Assembly (NCBI RefSeq): GCF_006542765.1
Contig: NZ_SKCD01000010.1
Location: 91,899-155,898 of the forward strand
Reading direction: 5' to 3'
Length of the DNA: 64,000 nt
Source: Paenibacillus luteus
Lineage (GTDB): Bacteria > Bacillota > Bacilli > Paenibacillales > Paenibacillaceae
Shown piece after piece: positions 42,967-53,500 of the stretch. Within the stretch, counting starts at the first letter, position 1, and the number at the start of each line of letters is the position of its first letter. The translations under genes were made by a program, and so were the position numbers. The notes below the pieces were generated by a model. That model was not told the origin of the DNA. It saw only the letters and a list, made by a program, of their open reading frames with translations, and searched no databases.

Positions 42967-43863
42967 TTGAATTCACTATTGAAGCGAAAGAGCAGAGGAG
43001 ACGCGTGGTTTGACATCATCAATTACTTTCTGTTGACCATCATTATGCTGCTAGTATTATATCCGTTGTACTTTGTGCTGGTTGCCTCACTTAGTGATCC
43101 CAATTATATCTACTCAGGTGAGGTTTGGCTGTTTCCGAAAGGCTTCACGTTAGACGGTTATGAGCGGATCTTCAGTGATTCCTCCATATGGATCGGATAT
43201 GCCAATTCGATTTTATATGCAACGTTAGGAACATTAATTGGAGTAACCGTGACTGTGTTTGCGGCCTACCCGTTAGCCCGTAGAAATCTGGCGGGAAAAT
43301 CAGCGATTATGTGGTTCTTGCTGGTAACAATGTTCTTTAGCGGCGGGTTAATTCCAACATATTTGCTGATTAAGGATCTGCATTTGCTGAATACGATGTG
43401 GGCACTTGTCATACCCGGAGCAGGCGGTGTATTCAATATCATCATTGTAAGAACTTTTTTTCAGTCGTCTATCCCGGATGAGATGTGGGAAGCAGCCTCT
43501 ATTGACGGATGTTCCAATACTAGATTCTTTTGGAGCATCGTCTTACCCTTGTCCAAGTCCATCCTAGCGGTAATGGTGTTGTATCATGTTGTTGGCTTCT
43601 GGAATGGGTTCTTCGATGCTTTAATTTACCTGAACGATGAGAGCAAGTATCCGCTACAACTGGTGCTTCGAAACATCCTTGTCCAGAATCAGGTCAACTC
43701 CGGCATGATGATCGATGTGGAATCCTATGCAGCCAAGATGCGCGTTACTGAACTGATCAAATACGGTGTCATTATGGTATCCAGTTTGCCGCTGCTCATA
43801 TTGTATCCTTTCCTGCAGAAGTATTTTGTTAAAGGTGTAATGATCGGCTCGATCAAAGGTTGA
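42967..43863 (+). CDS. Carbohydrate ABC transporter permease, YtcP/LplC type
   Basis: The second permease half, 298 residues, six predicted helices. The EAA loop is EMWEAASIDGCSNTRFFWSI (about 177-196), and the end KYFVKGVMIGSIKG is typical of this subfamily. The start is TTG 42967, 6 nt after AAGGAGGA. It lies 12 nt after its partner. Confidence 0.93.
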   Translation: MNSLLKRKSRGDAWFDIINYFLLTIIMLLVLYPLYFVLVASLSDPNYIYSGEVWLFPKGFTLDGYERIFSDSSIWIGYANSILYATLGTLIGVTVTVFAAYPLARRNLAGKSAIMWFLLVTMFFSGGLIPTYLLIKDLHLLNTMWALVIPGAGGVFNIIIVRTFFQSSIPDEMWEAASIDGCSNTRFFWSIVLPLSKSILAVMVLYHVVGFWNGFFDALIYLNDESKYPLQLVLRNILVQNQVNSGMMIDVESYAAKMRVTELIKYGVIMVSSLPLLILYPFLQKYFVKGVMIGSIKG

Positions 43864-43970
43864 TACTTGCAGGATCTTGAAAGGGGGGATGCACAAGAGC
43901 AGAAGAATACTGAGGAAAAGCAATATAAGATTTACGCTCGCGGAACGAAATAAGGGGAGGTAATGTACAA

Positions 43971-45596
43971 ATGAAATCTTTATTCAAAGGTGCTGGAATT
44001 GTAATGCTAGCTGGAGCTTTTGCGGTAAGCGGATGCTCAGGAAATGGTAACGGGGCAAATAATCAGGCTGGAAGTCAGAAACAGGAAACGAATTTTAATC
44101 AAACCGGTCTTCCGATTGTTAACGAAGTAGTGTCATTAAAAATGGTATCCCCGAAAGCAGCATTGGCACCAGAGTTCAAGGAAATGGAAATTTTCAATCG
44201 TCTGGAAAAGGATACCAATGTGAAAGTTAATTGGGAGAACATTCCTGACACCGATTATACAGAAAAGAAAAATCTGCTGCTCGCAAGTGGTGATTTGCCG
44301 GATGCCTTTTATGCAGCAGGATTCACTGATTACGAGTTAATCAATTACGGTAAAGATGGGACCATCATTCCGCTGGAGGATTTAATTGATCAGTACGCTC
44401 CTAATTTGAAAGCGCTTCTCGATCGCCGGCCTGATATCAAATCATCGATCACGGCACCGGATGGGCACATTTACGGGTTGCCTTCATGGGAAGAGAATAA
44501 CCTTGGAACAAATCCCTTTTTTCACGTTATAAATAAAGCCTGGTTAGATAAGCTCGGCTTGAAGGTACCACAAACGCTGGAGGAATACACGGAAGCTCTG
44601 CTGGCTTTTAAAACGCTGGATCCGAACGGTAATGGGAAGCAGGATGAAATTCCGTTAAGTTTCATGCATATGCAGTGGTGTATGGATATTGCCGGACTAT
44701 TCGGAGCATTTGGACTTCCGGATAATCTGGAACACAGGGTCGTCCGCGATGGGAAGGTTATTTTCACCGCGACACAGCCTGAATATAAGGAAGCTCTGAA
44801 TTATTTCCACGAAAAATGGTATAAGCAGGGTTTGATTGATCCAGAATCCTTCACTCAGGACGCAGCTCAATATCTGGCCAAAGGTAAAACAACCGATGAA
44901 ACGCTCGGATCCTATGTCTGGTGGGAAGTCGAAGAGGTTGTCGGAACCGAACGCGCCAAGGATTATGTTCTGTTGTCTCCGCTGAAAGGACCGGATGGGG
45001 ATCAAACAATTGGACGCGCCAATGGCGGTGGCCCCGGTCGCGGATCTTTTGTAATTACCAAAGGGAACAGCAATCCGGAAATCACGATGCGCTGGATCGA
45101 CCAGCAGTTTGAACCCTACATGGCTGCTCAAATCCACTGGGGTCCGCTGGATATCGTGTACAAGAAGGACCAAAATGGGAAATTAGTCAATCTGCCGCTT
45201 CCTGAGAGAACATCTGCAGGTGAATTCCGTCAAAAGGTTGCTCCGGGATCGGGCGCACCTGGTGTCATTGCTTTTGAAGACTTCGGAAAAGTTGTAGATA
45301 TGGAACCTCGTGCCCAGCAGCGAGCTGAAGATCTGGAGCAATACTACAATCCATATATGGAAAAGGAAAATTATCCTGGTATCTTCTTCGAGCCGGAGGA
45401 ACTGGATAAAATCAATAAAATTGAGCCTGAACTTATTAAGTACGTAAATACTCAAAGAGGAAGATTCATTGTGGATGGTGGCACAGATAAGGAATGGGAC
45501 AACTATCTGAAGACACTGGACAAGATGGGCCTAGAAGAATTAATGGAAATCTATCAAACAGCTCTGGATCGTTATAATGCAAATCTGAAAAAATAA
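43971..45596 (+). CDS. Extracellular solute-binding lipoprotein (LplA-like)
   Basis: A 541-residue lipoprotein: signal peptide with lipobox AVSGC (Cys at about residue 22), a Gly/Asn-rich linker, then a long type-1 substrate-binding fold. Large binding proteins of this class usually take oligosaccharides, here probably fructo-oligosaccharides by context. It is followed after 28 nt by the kinase-GH32 fusion. Confidence 0.9.
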   Translation: MKSLFKGAGIVMLAGAFAVSGCSGNGNGANNQAGSQKQETNFNQTGLPIVNEVVSLKMVSPKAALAPEFKEMEIFNRLEKDTNVKVNWENIPDTDYTEKKNLLLASGDLPDAFYAAGFTDYELINYGKDGTIIPLEDLIDQYAPNLKALLDRRPDIKSSITAPDGHIYGLPSWEENNLGTNPFFHVINKAWLDKLGLKVPQTLEEYTEALLAFKTLDPNGNGKQDEIPLSFMHMQWCMDIAGLFGAFGLPDNLEHRVVRDGKVIFTATQPEYKEALNYFHEKWYKQGLIDPESFTQDAAQYLAKGKTTDETLGSYVWWEVEEVVGTERAKDYVLLSPLKGPDGDQTIGRANGGGPGRGSFVITKGNSNPEITMRWIDQQFEPYMAAQIHWGPLDIVYKKDQNGKLVNLPLPERTSAGEFRQKVAPGSGAPGVIAFEDFGKVVDMEPRAQQRAEDLEQYYNPYMEKENYPGIFFEPEELDKINKIEPELIKYVNTQRGRFIVDGGTDKEWDNYLKTLDKMGLEELMEIYQTALDRYNANLKK

Positions 45597-45624
45597 ATAA
45601 ATAGATGATAGGTGGGGAGAAACT

Positions 45625-48093
45625 GTGCTTGATGTTATCGCCATAGGAGAAGTATTGATAGACTTTACTCCGGCAGGTCGTTCAGCTGGAGGGAACGAGC
45701 AGTTTGAATGCAATCCGGGAGGGGCTCCGGCTAATGTGGTTGCTGCACTATCCCGATTAGGTTCCAGAACAGCATTAATCAGCAAGGTCGGGGAGGATCA
45801 ATTCGGGTCCTTGCTGCATCGAACACTGCAAAGCAGCGGCGTCGATGTATCTGAAGTATCCTTCACAAATGAAGTGAGCACAACGCTGGCCTTTGTCCAT
45901 CTGGATGACAAAGGAGACAGATCGTTCAGCTTCTTCCGTAAGCCGGGAGCAGATACATTCTTGGACCCTACGGATGTCCCGCTGGACCGGATTGAAAGCT
46001 GCAAAGCTTTACATTATGGCTCATTATCCATGACACATGAACCGGCACGTAGCGCAACCAGAACGGCAGTTCTCAAAGCCAAGGAATCAGGAGTGTTGCT
46101 CTCTTTCGATCCGAATATCCGGTTTTCGTTATGGGAGAGCACGGAGGAAGCTAGACAAAATATTTATTGGGGCATGAATTATGCCGATATTTTGAAAATA
46201 TCGGAAGAAGAGCTTTCTTTTATCACAGGTACTAACGATGTTGAAAAAGGTTCAATGGAATTGGCGCAACAATTTGATATTAAACTTGTTGTCGTCACAC
46301 TAGCGGAAAAAGGCTGCTATTACCGTATGGGTGGCCTGGATGGATATGTACAGGGTTTTGAGGTCAATGTTATCGACACGACAGGAGCAGGCGATGCTTT
46401 TCTTGGCTGCTTGTTATATAAAATCCTGGAAAACGAAAGTTCTTTGCATGATCTAACCGACCAGCAAATGATTAGCATGCTGACCTTTGCCAATGCTGGA
46501 GGAGCGTTAGTTACAACACGAAAAGGGGCTCTTGAATCTATGCCGACGACAGATGAGATTAACCAGAAGATAGAGTCCGATCAACAGAATAATGCCGAGC
46601 GTTTCAGACCAGGGTTTCATTTCTCGCCTCCCTCCAACTGGGCGAATGATCCGAATGGATTAGTTTATTATGAGGGAAGCTATCATCTCTTTTACCAAAA
46701 TCATCCTTACAGCAATAAATGGGGGCCGATGCACTGGGGTCATGCTGTAAGTAAGGATCTGGTTCATTGGGAGCACGCACCTATTGCTTTATTTCCGGAT
46801 GAGCATGGGGCTATTTTTTCCGGATGCTGTGTTGTGGACTGGAAGAATAGCAGCGGATTATTCGAAGATTCCCATGGACTTGTTGCGATCTTTACCCATG
46901 CGGATATCAATCCGGTGACAAGTCAGCCTCGCCAGCGGCAAAGCTTGGCTTACAGTCGTGATAACGGGCAAACCTGGCACAAGTACGAAGGGAATCCAGT
47001 CCTAGCAGAGGATGATCTGATAGATTTCCGGGATCCGAAGGTATTCTGGCATCCGCAAAGTGAGCGGTGGGTTATGGTTATTGTAGCAGGAGACCATGCC
47101 AGGTTCTACGGATCTACAAATTTGCTTGAATGGTCGCTGACCGGCGAATTCGGTAGTAGTGACGGCTCGCATGACGGCGTTTGGGAATGCCCTGATCTGT
47201 TTTCATTGCCAGTTGATGAGACGGGACTATCTAAATGGGTGCTAATCATAAGTATCGGGGATCATCCTGATTGTCCGGAAGGATCGCGTACACAATATTT
47301 TATTGGAGAATTCGATGGAAATACGTTTGTAAATGACAATCCGGCTGAGAATATCTTATGGCTGGATCATGGCAGAGACAATTATGCGGGAGTTACTTGG
47401 TCGGATATTCCTAAGCAAGATGGACGGCGCGTAATGATTGGGTGGATGAGTAATTGGAAGTATGCCAACGAGACGCCTACCGGTTCCTGGAGAGGTGCAA
47501 TGACCCTGCCCCGCACCTTGTCGCTAACCAGCATGGATGAGGGGGTAGTTCTAACCCAAATGCCTGTCCGGGAAGTAGCGCAGCTGCGCAAGGATTCCAT
47601 GAGTTGGCAGGCAGTCACAGTTGCGCGGGATGTTCCGTTTTTGCAGCAGACAAATATGGATTTGCTAGAGATTGAGGCTGAGATCGATGTCCGGTCGGGG
47701 AGCGAGGTACAAGTTCATCTGAAATCTTCTACTCAGAGCGAAATCATCATCGGATACGACCCAGCTGAGCAGTGGCTGTTCATCGACCGTTCAAAATCAG
47801 GCGTAACTGATTTCCACTCTCAATTTGGATGTAAGCACGGTGCCGGTATTGCTGCTGCGAATGGAAGACTCAAGCTTCATATCTGGCTGGACCGCAATTC
47901 GGTGGAAGTGTACGCGGATCAAGGGCTGGTTGTGCTGACAGATCAGATATTTCCTGACGCTCCAATTGAGAAGGTTGAGATCAGTACGAATTCAGGTCAG
48001 ATTATACTAAATTCACTTCAGATCCATACTCTTGGCTCCATTCATAATTCGGGAGACACAATAGCACAGACTGTAGGGAGGAATGAGGCATGA
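45625..48093 (+). CDS. Fructokinase-GH32 fusion protein
   Basis: An 822-residue bifunctional enzyme. Residues 1-310 are a PfkB-family sugar kinase (DVIAIGEVLIDFTPAG, then DTTGAGDAFLG with the catalytic Asp at about D257). Residues 330-800 are a GH32 beta-fructosidase with all three catalytic residues: D342 in NWANDPNG, D470 in RDPK and E521 in WECPD. There is no signal peptide, so it acts in the cytoplasm: the GH32 part would free fructose from imported oligosaccharides or sucrose and the kinase would make fructose 6-phosphate. GTG 45625 follows GGTGGGGAG. Its TGA overlaps the next ATG. Confidence 0.93.
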   Translation: MLDVIAIGEVLIDFTPAGRSAGGNEQFECNPGGAPANVVAALSRLGSRTALISKVGEDQFGSLLHRTLQSSGVDVSEVSFTNEVSTTLAFVHLDDKGDRSFSFFRKPGADTFLDPTDVPLDRIESCKALHYGSLSMTHEPARSATRTAVLKAKESGVLLSFDPNIRFSLWESTEEARQNIYWGMNYADILKISEEELSFITGTNDVEKGSMELAQQFDIKLVVVTLAEKGCYYRMGGLDGYVQGFEVNVIDTTGAGDAFLGCLLYKILENESSLHDLTDQQMISMLTFANAGGALVTTRKGALESMPTTDEINQKIESDQQNNAERFRPGFHFSPPSNWANDPNGLVYYEGSYHLFYQNHPYSNKWGPMHWGHAVSKDLVHWEHAPIALFPDEHGAIFSGCCVVDWKNSSGLFEDSHGLVAIFTHADINPVTSQPRQRQSLAYSRDNGQTWHKYEGNPVLAEDDLIDFRDPKVFWHPQSERWVMVIVAGDHARFYGSTNLLEWSLTGEFGSSDGSHDGVWECPDLFSLPVDETGLSKWVLIISIGDHPDCPEGSRTQYFIGEFDGNTFVNDNPAENILWLDHGRDNYAGVTWSDIPKQDGRRVMIGWMSNWKYANETPTGSWRGAMTLPRTLSLTSMDEGVVLTQMPVREVAQLRKDSMSWQAVTVARDVPFLQQTNMDLLEIEAEIDVRSGSEVQVHLKSSTQSEIIIGYDPAEQWLFIDRSKSGVTDFHSQFGCKHGAGIAAANGRLKLHIWLDRNSVEVYADQGLVVLTDQIFPDAPIEKVEISTNSGQIILNSLQIHTLGSIHNSGDTIAQTVGRNEA

Positions 48094-50369
48094 ATCGTAA
48101 AGCGGACGACATGGGGTTGATGGTGCATTGGGCTTTTGACGAAGGAAACGGAGCAAGTGCTCTAGAGAGCGTATCCCAAGTCCGAAATGAAATTCAATAT
48201 GTTTTTAATCAAGCCAAATTTACCGAACCGCGCAATCCGCAGTGGACACAGGGAGTGATGGGAAGCAGTCTCCTCTTCGATGGTTACTCAACATACATTG
48301 CTCATCCCATGCAGAGAGAGGTGAAAAATCCAGTACCGGTATCGCTTCCGGCACTAAGTATCGGAGTATGGGTGGCGCCACGCTTCTATGATTGGGGTCA
48401 TGAAGGCAAACTGACTGCCATTGTGAACCGCCATGATATGGAGCGCAAACAGGGATATCTTCTGGGTATGTTCCGGCATGGCGCCTGGTCCTTTCAGGTT
48501 GGGCTGGAAGGAGGGGAATGGAAGGAAATTTGGTCGCCGGACGGCTATGAACTGCCCAAGAATCAATGGTCTTATGTGAACGCTGTGTTTGATGGTAACG
48601 GGGGTGAACTCAAGCTGTATTTGAACGGTAATGAAATCGCTTCGACGGGCTTACCCTGCGGTTCACGGTTGGCAGAGGCGGTCGGGTCGGAACTGCTCAT
48701 CGGCAAGAATAATCATAGCAGCATGCTGGCAGGCGTGTTCAGCCTTCAGATGTTCAGCGGAATTATGGATGAGCTCAAGATGTATAACACAGTCCTTAGC
48801 AAGGAAGAAGTGGCGGCTTCATATCAGCTTGTGCTGGACACCGCACACGGGGGCGTCATGCCGCATGTGGATTATGACACGATCAAGCTGGACCGGTCAC
48901 CTCTATTGGTGGATCGGCACAGACCGCAATATCATGTCAGTCCACCTGCTCATTGGATGAACGAACCTCATGCGCCGATCTTTTTTGACGGGCAATATCA
49001 TTTGTTCTATCAGCATAATCCATTGGGGCCGTTCTTTTATCATATCCATTGGGGACATTGGGTAAGTGAGGATTTGGTGCATTGGCGTGATCTTCCCGTG
49101 GCCTTGGCCCCTGAAAAAGATCACTTAGCACCCGACGGAATTTGGTCGGGAAGCGCGACTTATGATGCAGACGGCTTGCCTGTCTTGTTCTTTACAGCGG
49201 GCAATGACAGTGCTTCACCGAATCAGAGTGTGGCGCTTGCCCGGAGCACTTACCTGCAGGATGGGGACTCAAATTTGGTTAATTGGATCAAGCATCCAGA
49301 GCCGCTCATCGTACAGAAGAAAGGGATTGGAGCCTTTGGGGATTTTCGCGACCCGTTCGTGTGGAAGGAAGCCGATGGCTGGTATGCCTTAGTCGGTTCG
49401 GGGATTGAAGGAGAAGGCGGAGCAGCACTGGCATTTGCCTCGCAGGATATGCTGAATTGGACTTACAAAGGGCCATTCTTTCAAGCGGATATTCAGAAGT
49501 TCCCCTATCTTGGGCCTATCTGGGAGCTGCCCGTACTTCTTCCATTGGGCATCGGCATGCATGGGGATAACAAGTATCTTCTGCTTGTAAGCCCTGTGGG
49601 AAAAGGTGCCGATGTCGAGGTATTCTATTGGCTCGGTGAGCTAGACAAGGACAATCTATCATTTATACCGGATCAAGAAGAGCCTCAATTGATAGATGTC
49701 GGTGATTTCCATTTTACCGGCCCGAGCGGTATGGTTGATCCGAAGACGGGCCGAAATATCGTCTTCACGATCGCGCAGGGTGACCGTACGTCCGAACTGG
49801 AGTACCAATCGGGTTGGGCCCATAACGGCGGCTTGCCGCTAAGCGTGTATTTGCGGGATGACGGTCAGTTGGGAATTGAGCCGATTCAGGAACTACAGTC
49901 TCTGCGTGGTACTAAACTGTTATCAATTCGTGACAAATCTTTGGCTGAGGCAAATCTATCGCTAAGGAATGTTCGAGGTGACATGCTTGAGATTCAAGTG
50001 GAACTGGAACCTTGCAATTCTACACAACTTGGAATCAAAGTTCGGTGTACGTCGGATGGAGAAGAAGAAACGCTGCTGTATTATGATTTTAATGAAGCTA
50101 AGCTCTTGGTAGACCGAACAAAAACGACATTGGATCCACGTGAAACGTGTAGAGGGGTTCAAGGTGGCAAGCTGGAACTTCAAGGGGAGAATCTGAAGCT
50201 ACACATCTATTTGGATCGTTCCATGGTCGAAGCCTATGCGAACGGTTTGAAAAGCCTGACGACCCGGGTATATCCGAGCCGTATGGATGCCTTAGGTTTA
50301 GAGATATGGGGAGATGGCCATCCATTGATTAAATCCGTTGAAATATGGAATATGCAGTCCATTTGGTAA
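48090..50369 (+). CDS. Cytoplasmic LamG-GH32 protein
   Basis: A 759-residue protein without signal peptide. Residues 10-260 form a LamG/concanavalin-type domain and residues 279-755 a GH32 five-bladed propeller plus beta-sandwich. Compared with canonical GH32, the nucleophile motif WMNDPNG reads WMNEPHAP, so the Asp is Glu (about E292). The transition-state Asp is kept (FRDPF, about D421), and the acid/base Glu sits in WELPVLLP (about E479) instead of ECP. It is a close paralogue of residues 558-1306 of the secreted protein downstream. The exact reaction is not clear; fructotransferase or an unusual hydrolase are both possible. Confidence 0.85.
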   Translation: MNRKADDMGLMVHWAFDEGNGASALESVSQVRNEIQYVFNQAKFTEPRNPQWTQGVMGSSLLFDGYSTYIAHPMQREVKNPVPVSLPALSIGVWVAPRFYDWGHEGKLTAIVNRHDMERKQGYLLGMFRHGAWSFQVGLEGGEWKEIWSPDGYELPKNQWSYVNAVFDGNGGELKLYLNGNEIASTGLPCGSRLAEAVGSELLIGKNNHSSMLAGVFSLQMFSGIMDELKMYNTVLSKEEVAASYQLVLDTAHGGVMPHVDYDTIKLDRSPLLVDRHRPQYHVSPPAHWMNEPHAPIFFDGQYHLFYQHNPLGPFFYHIHWGHWVSEDLVHWRDLPVALAPEKDHLAPDGIWSGSATYDADGLPVLFFTAGNDSASPNQSVALARSTYLQDGDSNLVNWIKHPEPLIVQKKGIGAFGDFRDPFVWKEADGWYALVGSGIEGEGGAALAFASQDMLNWTYKGPFFQADIQKFPYLGPIWELPVLLPLGIGMHGDNKYLLLVSPVGKGADVEVFYWLGELDKDNLSFIPDQEEPQLIDVGDFHFTGPSGMVDPKTGRNIVFTIAQGDRTSELEYQSGWAHNGGLPLSVYLRDDGQLGIEPIQELQSLRGTKLLSIRDKSLAEANLSLRNVRGDMLEIQVELEPCNSTQLGIKVRCTSDGEEETLLYYDFNEAKLLVDRTKTTLDPRETCRGVQGGKLELQGENLKLHIYLDRSMVEAYANGLKSLTTRVYPSRMDALGLEIWGDGHPLIKSVEIWNMQSIW

Positions 50370-50370
50370 C

Positions 50371-50389
50371 AGAAGCGCTTTGCGCTTCT
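50371..50389 (+). terminator. Hairpin after the cytoplasmic GH32 gene
   Basis: AGAAGCGC, TTT loop, GCGCTTCT, no T run directly after, so a weak terminator at most. Confidence 0.35.
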
Positions 50390-50428
50390 TACCGCTTTGT
50401 TCAGACATAAAGATTTGTATCCTACTAA

Positions 50429-50443
50429 TTGGAAGCGCTTTAA
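50429..50443 (+). promoter_or_regulatory. cre or LacI-type operator upstream of the secreted GH32 gene
   Basis: TTGGAAGCGCTTTAA matches the local operator TTGGAAACGTTTCAA except at the central GCGC and one arm base. It also resembles a cre site. It suggests that this gene has its own promoter in the 180-nt gap, under carbon-source control. Confidence 0.5.
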
Positions 50444-50554
50444 TTAGTTACTCTCCTTTCATGATTCTTTACAATTCATCCTTTGTACAAGGAGAGCATC
50501 TCGAAATGAGTTGTCGAAGTTGCACGAATGAAAAATTATGTAGGAGGCTCTTGA

Positions 50555-53500
50555 ATGCGAAAAATGAAGAGTAAAAAACCTTGGATATCCAGAGTAGTGA
50601 TTTTGGTTATGTTTCTCCAGCTTGTTGCTCCCGTAATTTCGGCAGTCGCTGATCCAGTGACTAACGCAGGAAATGCCCCTATTCACAAGGAAACAAAGGG
50701 ATTGTCAGTTACGGAAGCTGTCTATCAAGTTGTGAATCCTGGTTTTGAAACAGGGGACATGACGGGCTGGACCGTTATCAGAGGGAATGCATTTGGTACA
50801 AATAGCATATCAGGGGAATCCACCTGGTGGGCGGAACAAATCCCGTATAACCAGGAAGGCACTTATCATTTAAACGGCTGGAAGTATGATGAGGCTGCTA
50901 CTGGAGTACTCCGCTCCAGCACCTTTGAGCTAAAGGGCAGCGGTTGGATCAGCTTTAAGCTTGGTGGTGCAAAGAATTCTGGTAAGGTATATGTAAATAT
51001 CGTGGAAGCGAATTCGGGTCAAGTGATTGCCAGGTACGGCAATAGCGCATTTGCAGACGTTAACTTCCCAAATCCTTCTCAGGGCATGCGCCTTGCTAAT
51101 ATGGAGCAATATAAGGCGAACCTCTCCGAATATCTGGGCAAGAATCTGTATGTGGAAATCGTGGATAATGCATCCACGGACTGGGGAGTGGTATTTGCTG
51201 ACGCGTTTTTCATGTACCATGAATCCGAGCCATCGGAAGGCATTGCTGCCACGGATATCAAGCCGGATTACGAACGCTATCAAATCCAGAATCCAAGCTT
51301 TGAAACCGGGGATATGACAGGCTGGACGGTTGTTGAAGGCGAAGCTTTTGGTCCGAATAGCGTGTCGGACGAAACAACCTATTGGGTTGAACAAATCCCG
51401 TACAACCAGGAAGGAAATTATCATTTAAACGGATTGAAGTATAACGAGACAGCGACAGGTAAGCTTCACTCCAGCACCTTCGAGCTGGGAGGAACAGGCT
51501 GGATTACTTTCAGGCTGGGCGGTGGCAAGCATACAGATCAAGTGTATTTAAGTGTTATTGATGCGGATACGGGAGACTTGATTGCGAGGTACGGCAACAC
51601 TGAATTTAACGAGTCTGGGTTTCCTGATCCAGCACAGGGCTTGAGACTCGCGAATATGGAGCAATATAAAGCCGATCTTTCCAAGTATATCGGCAAGAAT
51701 ATGTATCTGGAGATCGTTGATAATGGATTCTCGGATTGGGGAGTGATATTTGCGGACTCCTTTAACACCTTCAATGAACTTGTCCCGGAAGATGGGGCCA
51801 TGGCGGATAACATTATGCCAACTGAAATCCAGAATCGCAGTTTTGAAACCGGAGATTTTGAAGGCTGGACCGTTGAGGGTGATGCTTTTCAGGTGACTGA
51901 TGAAGCTATGGTCGGTAAAGAAGGAAGCTTCTATGCCAAGTCCTCTGAAGGAGGACAGGGCTCCTTGACTTCGGGTACCTTCACGCTTCAGGGAACCGGT
52001 ACGATTAACTTCACCGTTTTAGGTATTAACAATCCGGATAATGCCTACGTCGCACTATACGATGCAAGCACTGACACGTTGCTTGAGAAAACTGGGGATG
52101 TCAGTGCGAATGAGAAAATTTCATGGAAAATGCAAGAGCACTACAATAAGAGGCTATATATCAAGGTTATCGATCAATCCAATCAAGCCAGTATTGCAGT
52201 TGACGCTTTTCAAGCTCAGGGTACGGGCACCATTTTCTACATGAGTCTTGATGAAGGTGCCGGAAAAAAGGCGCTTGAGGGATTAAGCAATCTTGAACAC
52301 GATGTGAACTATGTATTTAATAACGCTAGATACATGGCCTCGAAGGATCCGAGATGGACTTCGCGCGGAGTAAAAGGCGGTGCCTTGCTGTTCGATGGAT
52401 ACTCAAATGAAATCGAGGTCAATGCAAAGAATTCTGTTCCCGTCAGTGACGCGTTAACGCTTGAAGCTTGGGTCGCACCGCGTAGCTATGAATGGGGGGA
52501 TGGAAACAAGCTTTCTGGAATCGTAAGCCAGTCCGATCAGGATAAGGCAGAAGGGTTCGCACTTGGCATGTACAGGCATGGCAAATGGTCGATGCAGGTC
52601 GGGATTGGCGGTCAGTGGATTCAGGTATGGGTCAATGATCATCCACTCGAGAAATACAAATGGAATTATGTGGCTGCAACGTTCGATAAAAAGGATGGAA
52701 TGATTAAGTTATACCTAAACGGCCAGGAAGTAGCTTCCCAGTCAACACCTGTCAATATTCCCATTACACCATCTACCGAAAACTTGATTATCGGAAAAAA
52801 TAATAAACCGGTAGAGTTGGCAGGCTTGTTCTCTTTCAATATGTTCTCAGGACTCATCGATGAAGTGAAGCTGCAAAATAAAGCTCTGACTGGCCAGGAA
52901 ATTCTTGCTGAATATGAGAATGTAAAGGCTCTTCATAGCGGTGTGATTCCAGAAATTCTAAATGAAGATATTGATGAGGACCCTGCTGTGTTCGATGGTG
53001 ATCAGCACCGTCCGCAGTACCATGCGATGCCTCCTCAAAACTGGATGAATGAAGCGCATGCCCCGATTTATTTTAACGGCAAATACCATTTGTTTTACCA
53101 GCATAACCCTCAAGGACCTTACTGGCATCAAATCCACTGGGGGCATTGGGTAAGCGACGATATGGTGCATTGGGAAAATGTAAGACCTGCACTTGCGCCT
53201 GAATCAGGTACCCTTGATCCAGATGGTGCATGGTCAGGCAGCGCAGCGTATGACCGCGACGGCAATCCTGTTTTGTTCTACACTGCTGGAAATGACTCTA
53301 TGTCGCCGAACCAAAGAACAGGGCTTGCGACTCCAGCCGATTTGTCGGACCCTAATTTAGAGGAATGGACTAAATATCCTGAACCGGTTACCGAGCAAAA
53401 TGGAAACGGTATTCATAACGAGTTCAGGGACCCGTTTGTATGGTATGACAATGAAACAGACAAGTGGTATCAACTAGTAACATCTGGTCTTCAAGACTTC

